Assembly (NCBI GenBank): GCA_018814945.1
Contig: JAHIYT010000057.1
Coordinates: forward strand, 1-7,669
Direction: 5' to 3'
Source of the DNA: Patescibacteria group bacterium
Lineage (GTDB): Bacteria; Patescibacteriota; Gracilibacteria; UM-FILTER-43-11
DNA length: 7,669 nucleotides
Position numbers and translations under genes: made by a program. Under the pieces are notes generated by a model. It made no database searches and was not told where the DNA came from. It was given only the letters and a program-made list of their open reading frames with translations. This document shows, in pieces, positions 5,642-7,669 of the stretch (the stretch's first letter is position 1; the number at the start of each line of letters is the position of its first letter).

Positions 5642-5659
5642 TAGCTTAAACATAAGCTA
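5642..5659. promoter_or_regulatory. Perfect inverted repeat TAGCTTA-AACA-TAAGCTA in the divergent region
   Basis: An exact 7-bp inverted repeat with a 4-nt spacer. It lies just downstream of the candidate minus-strand -10 box, over the expected transcription start of infA. It could be an operator for a dimeric regulator or an initial hairpin of the leader. No T-run follows, so it is not a terminator. Confidence 0.4.
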
Positions 5660-5663
5660 TAAG

Positions 5664-5691
5664 ATTTTACACAAACTACTGCGGTTAGCAA
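5664..5691 (-). promoter_or_regulatory. Candidate sigma-70-type promoter for infA and downstream genes
   Basis: On the minus strand, TTGCTA (5691-5686), a 16-bp gap, then TAAAAT (5669-5664). The -10 box matches consensus in five of six bases and the -35 in four. It would start transcription near 5657, giving a leader of about 135 nt before infA. It is weaker than the plus-strand candidate and could be chance in AT-rich DNA. Confidence 0.35.
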
Positions 5692-5721
5692 AGGGAATTT
5701 TCGTGTTTTTCTTAAAAGGTA

Positions 5722-5769
5722 TTGCAATAAAACAAAAGTATTGTATAAATATACATTTTATGATATAAT
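5722..5769 (+). promoter_or_regulatory. Promoter region of the plus-strand hypothetical gene
   Basis: TTGTAT (5741-5746), a 17-bp gap and a perfect TATAAT (5764-5769) give a strong sigma-70-type promoter, with transcription starting about 20 nt before the ATG at 5796. A second possible pair overlaps it: TTGCAA (5722-5727), 16 bp, TATAAA (5744-5749). The resulting short leader has no Shine-Dalgarno sequence. Confidence 0.6.
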
Positions 5770-5795
5770 TATACGGTAGTTAATAATTCATAATA

Positions 5796-6305
5796 ATGAG
5801 AAAAGAGGAAAAACCAGATCTTCAAACTGTTAGCAAAGAGCCATCTAATCCTGATACAGAGATGTATGAAGCCAAAGTGGAAAAAGTAGGATTCTTCCGT
5901 AAAGTCATAATGGCTCTTTCTGGTGGTGAAGCAGAATACCACAAAAGAAGAATTACACTGGACATTAGAGAGGTGGGGCTTAGGTATGGAATTAATATGA
6001 ATGAGTTAGATATTTATGAAATGGGGCTTGCAAAAGCTGCTGCACAAGTAATTGTTAAAATATTGGAATCGACCGGTGACGTAGACAAGGCAAAATTAGC
6101 AAAAAACGACCTATCGGCAATAAATAGTGAAATGGAAACAGAAATGGAAAAAGAGCTAATTAACGCATGTAAAGAGCCACGAGAAGCCGGAGAACACGAT
6201 GTATCAACATTAATTTTAGAAAACTTACTAAGTGAAGGGCAGGAAAAAGAAGACCTGGCCGAAAAAGTACGTGGAAAACCAAGTCACTTGCGTATTGTAA
6301 AGTAG
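5796..6305 (+). CDS. Hypothetical charged protein inserted opposite to the ribosomal operon
   Basis: This 169-residue protein is not recognised. It is rich in Glu and Lys, has no signal peptide and no clear membrane segment, and is probably cytoplasmic. The first 25 residues look disordered (KEEKPDLQTVSKEPSNPDTE). Residues 30-50 (KVGFFRKVIMALSGGEAEYHK) form a mildly hydrophobic, basic segment. The middle (about 67-92, NELDIYEMGLAKAAAQVIVKILES) and the following Glu/Lys-rich part look helical, perhaps a coiled coil (SEMETEMEKEL). The only cysteine is Cys125. It has its own good promoter, diverges from infA, and its stop codon is 4 bp from the map stop on the other strand. Codon use and base composition look like its neighbours, so there is no clear sign of recent transfer. 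It is a real gene on the strength of its length, promoter and tight packing. Its function is unknown. Confidence 0.75.
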   Translation: MRKEEKPDLQTVSKEPSNPDTEMYEAKVEKVGFFRKVIMALSGGEAEYHKRRITLDIREVGLRYGINMNELDIYEMGLAKAAAQVIVKILESTGDVDKAKLAKNDLSAINSEMETEMEKELINACKEPREAGEHDVSTLILENLLSEGQEKEDLAEKVRGKPSHLRIVK

Positions 6306-6309
6306 GCTG

Positions 6310-7065
6310 CTAAACAACCACCTCACATCCATCCTCCGTAACCACAACGGTATGTTCAAAGTGAGCAGAAAGTGATCCGTCAGCTGTTATTACCGTCCAT
6401 CCATCTTCTGCGGTAGCAACTTCACTTTCATCCATATTAGCGATAGGCTCAATAGCAAGAACCATACCCGGCTTAATCTCTGGGCCAGTTCCTTTTTCAC
6501 CAACATTTAGAATTTCTGGTGGTTCGTGTAAATTTCGCCCAACCCCATGACCAGTACATTCAACAACTGGGCTATAGCCTTGGCCAGTAAGAATTTTCTG
6601 TATAACAGCCGAAATATCACCAATATAATTACCCGGCTTGACCCATTTTATTGCCTCTTCTAAGGCCTTTTTTGTAGTCTCAACAAAGTGTTGTACATTA
6701 GGATGGACATCACCAACCATAAAAGTACGACAAGCATCTGTATAGAATTCTTTGTATAGGACTCCACAATCAACTCCTACAATATCACCATTGTTTAAAA
6801 TTCTATTTTTACGAGGGATACCATGTACCACTTCATCATTTATAGAGATACATAGGGTGCCAGGAAAGCCTCTGTAGCCCTTAAAACCGGGAGTACAACC
6901 TTCATGTGACCTGATTATTCTCTCGGCCTCCTGATCCAATTCGTATGTAGAGATACCGGGACGAACCATTTCTCCCATTTTAATTAAAACCTCTTTTAAA
7001 ACAGCCCCACCCTCTCGAATGATCTCTATTTCTTCCGGAGTTTTTATTGGGATATTATTGTTCAT
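6310..7065 (-). CDS. map: Methionine aminopeptidase, type I
   Basis: Removes the initiator methionine from nascent proteins in the cytoplasm; a dinuclear metal enzyme of the pita-bread fold. It is 251 residues, normal for type I. Substrate-side His81 lies in EVVHGIP. The five metal ligands are all present: Asp99 (GVDCG), Asp110 (YTDACRT), His173 (TGHGVG), Glu206 (AIEPI) and Glu237 (FEHTVVV). His180 (LHEPP) is also conserved. It follows adk, the usual adk-map-infA order, but a plus-strand gene separates it from infA. That gene's stop codon is 4 bp away, leaving no room for a terminator between them. The spacer to adk carries heptamer repeats; no Shine-Dalgarno sequence is present. Confidence 0.98.
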   Translation of the reverse strand: MNNNIPIKTPEEIEIIREGGAVLKEVLIKMGEMVRPGISTYELDQEAERIIRSHEGCTPGFKGYRGFPGTLCISINDEVVHGIPRKNRILNNGDIVGVDCGVLYKEFYTDACRTFMVGDVHPNVQHFVETTKKALEEAIKWVKPGNYIGDISAVIQKILTGQGYSPVVECTGHGVGRNLHEPPEILNVGEKGTGPEIKPGMVLAIEPIANMDESEVATAEDGWTVITADGSLSAHFEHTVVVTEDGCEVVV

Positions 7066-7072
7066 GAATTAT

Positions 7073-7135
7073 TTAATTTACAATTCACAATTTACAATTC
7101 ACAAACGTTTTAAAATTTAAAATTGTAAATTTAAA
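7073..7135. repeat. Heptamer-phased inverted repeat in the map/adk spacer
   Basis: The left side has acaattc, acaattt, acaattc, acaaacg (7080-7107) and the right side ttttaaa, atttaaa, attgtaa, atttaaa (7108-7135), all in 7-bp register. The outer stem aatttacaatt (7075-7085) pairs exactly with 7121-7131 for 11 bp. An inner 5-bp block (7089-7093 with 7113-7117) continues the hairpin. It begins 10 bp before the map start. No T-run is suitably placed for a terminator. Confidence 0.75.
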
Positions 7136-7136
7136 A

Positions 7137-7669
7137 TTAAGAGAACAGGTACCCAGATTTATCAATCATCTCCTCTGTTACATCCGGAATCGCCTGCTCC
7201 CCATCAACCTTGATCAATCTGTCTATTTTGTTGAAATAATCAATTACAGGTCTTGTTTCATTAGAGTAATTTTCCAAACGCTTTTTAATAGCATCCACAT
7301 TGCTGTCATCCTGACGAGTAATAAGTATACCTCCACATTGTGAACACTCTTGTTCTTTATAAAAAGCCGGATAGATTTCTTTACACTTAGAACAAACCCT
7401 ACGTTGAGTTAAGCGCTTTACAGCTTCTTCCTCAGAGATGTCAACAATTAAACCGAATACTTCACGATTGTGAGACTTAAGAAGCTCAAGCAATTTTTCA
7501 GACTGAGTTATAGTTCTTGGAATTCCATCAAACACAACTGACTGCTTAGAAGTATTTCCAGCCAAAAAACTTTCCACTACTTGCATTATGGTGTCGTCAT
7601 CAACTAAATCACCTCTTACAACAATATCTTTTATTCTGTTTCCCAATTCAGATCCAGATTCAATCATAG
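7137..7669 (-). CDS. adk: Adenylate kinase, N-terminal part outside window
   Basis: Catalyses ATP + AMP to 2 ADP. About 177 codons are visible. The frame runs off the right edge, and the P-loop (GxPGxGKGT) and the start of the AMP-binding domain lie beyond it. The methionine at 7667 is internal: the stretch SGSELGNRIKDIVVRGDLVDDD is normally about 40-45 residues into the protein. Counting from that Met, FDGIPRT (47-52) is the conserved FDGFPRT motif. The LID domain carries a structural zinc site of four cysteines (CSKC at 92-95, CSQC at 108-111). TRQDDSNVDAIKKRLENY (118-135) holds the conserved arginines of the RxDD region. This is the long, zinc-binding form. It is followed by map after a heptamer-repeat spacer. 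Confidence 0.96.
   Translation of the reverse strand, partial: MIESGSELGNRIKDIVVRGDLVDDDTIMQVVESFLAGNTSKQSVVFDGIPRTITQSEKLLELLKSHNREVFGLIVDISEEEAVKRLTQRRVCSKCKEIYPAFYKEQECSQCGGILITRQDDSNVDAIKKRLENYSNETRPVIDYFNKIDRLIKVDGEQAIPDVTEEMIDKSGYLFS

Noticed and set aside
5586..5768. Plus-strand 60-codon frame in the divergent region
   Set aside because: It overlaps the infA leader and the promoter of the next gene, has no initiation signal, and its composition looks like translated AT-rich spacer.
5523..5795. Search for a tRNA or known small RNA in the divergent region
   Set aside because: No cloverleaf, T-loop motif or recognised RNA family was seen; only the hairpins listed.

Overview
The window is AT-rich bacterial DNA carrying the distal part of the ribosomal spc/alpha operon region. 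On the minus strand, in transcription order, it runs adk (5' end cut off by the right edge), map, infA, rpmJ, rpsM, rpsK, rpsD, rpoA, rplQ, rplM, rpsI. All products use the standard genetic code. Short protein N-termini, a secreted DUF4015-type protein next door and spacers full of short degenerate repeats suggest a Patescibacteria/CPR (Parcubacteria-like) lineage. That placement is an inference; no rRNA is present to test it.

Layout from left to right. Positions 1-1128 (+) are a secreted glycosyl-hydrolase-like protein whose start lies left of the window. It converges on rpsI across 55 bp of hexamer repeats and a likely terminator for the ribosomal operon. Positions 1184-5522 (-) are an unbroken run of nine translation/transcription genes, including the 38-codon rpmJ at 5129-5245. 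Positions 5523-5795 are a divergent regulatory region with a good plus-strand promoter, a weaker minus-strand promoter candidate and a potentially branched infA leader RNA. Positions 5796-6305 (+) encode an unrecognised, highly charged 169-residue protein inserted into the operon in the opposite orientation. Its stop codon is 4 bp from the end of map. Positions 6310-7669 (-) are map and the partial adk.

The genes supply ribosomal proteins uS13, uS11, uS4, bL17, uL13, uS9 and bL36, the RNA polymerase alpha subunit, initiation factor IF-1, methionine aminopeptidase and adenylate kinase. This is a classic growth-rate-linked cluster.

The most unusual content is between the genes. Six intercistronic spacers are built from degenerate tandem repeats with a strict 7-bp period, using a different word family in different spacers. 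Three of them (rplM/rplQ, rpsK/rpsM, map/adk) are folded into long imperfect inverted repeats, and the rpsM/rpmJ spacer is also near-palindromic. Two GC-rich CCCGC/GCGGG palindromes also occur, one of them translated as part of an N-terminal extension of uS9. None of the twelve genes whose start is in view has a recognisable Shine-Dalgarno sequence.
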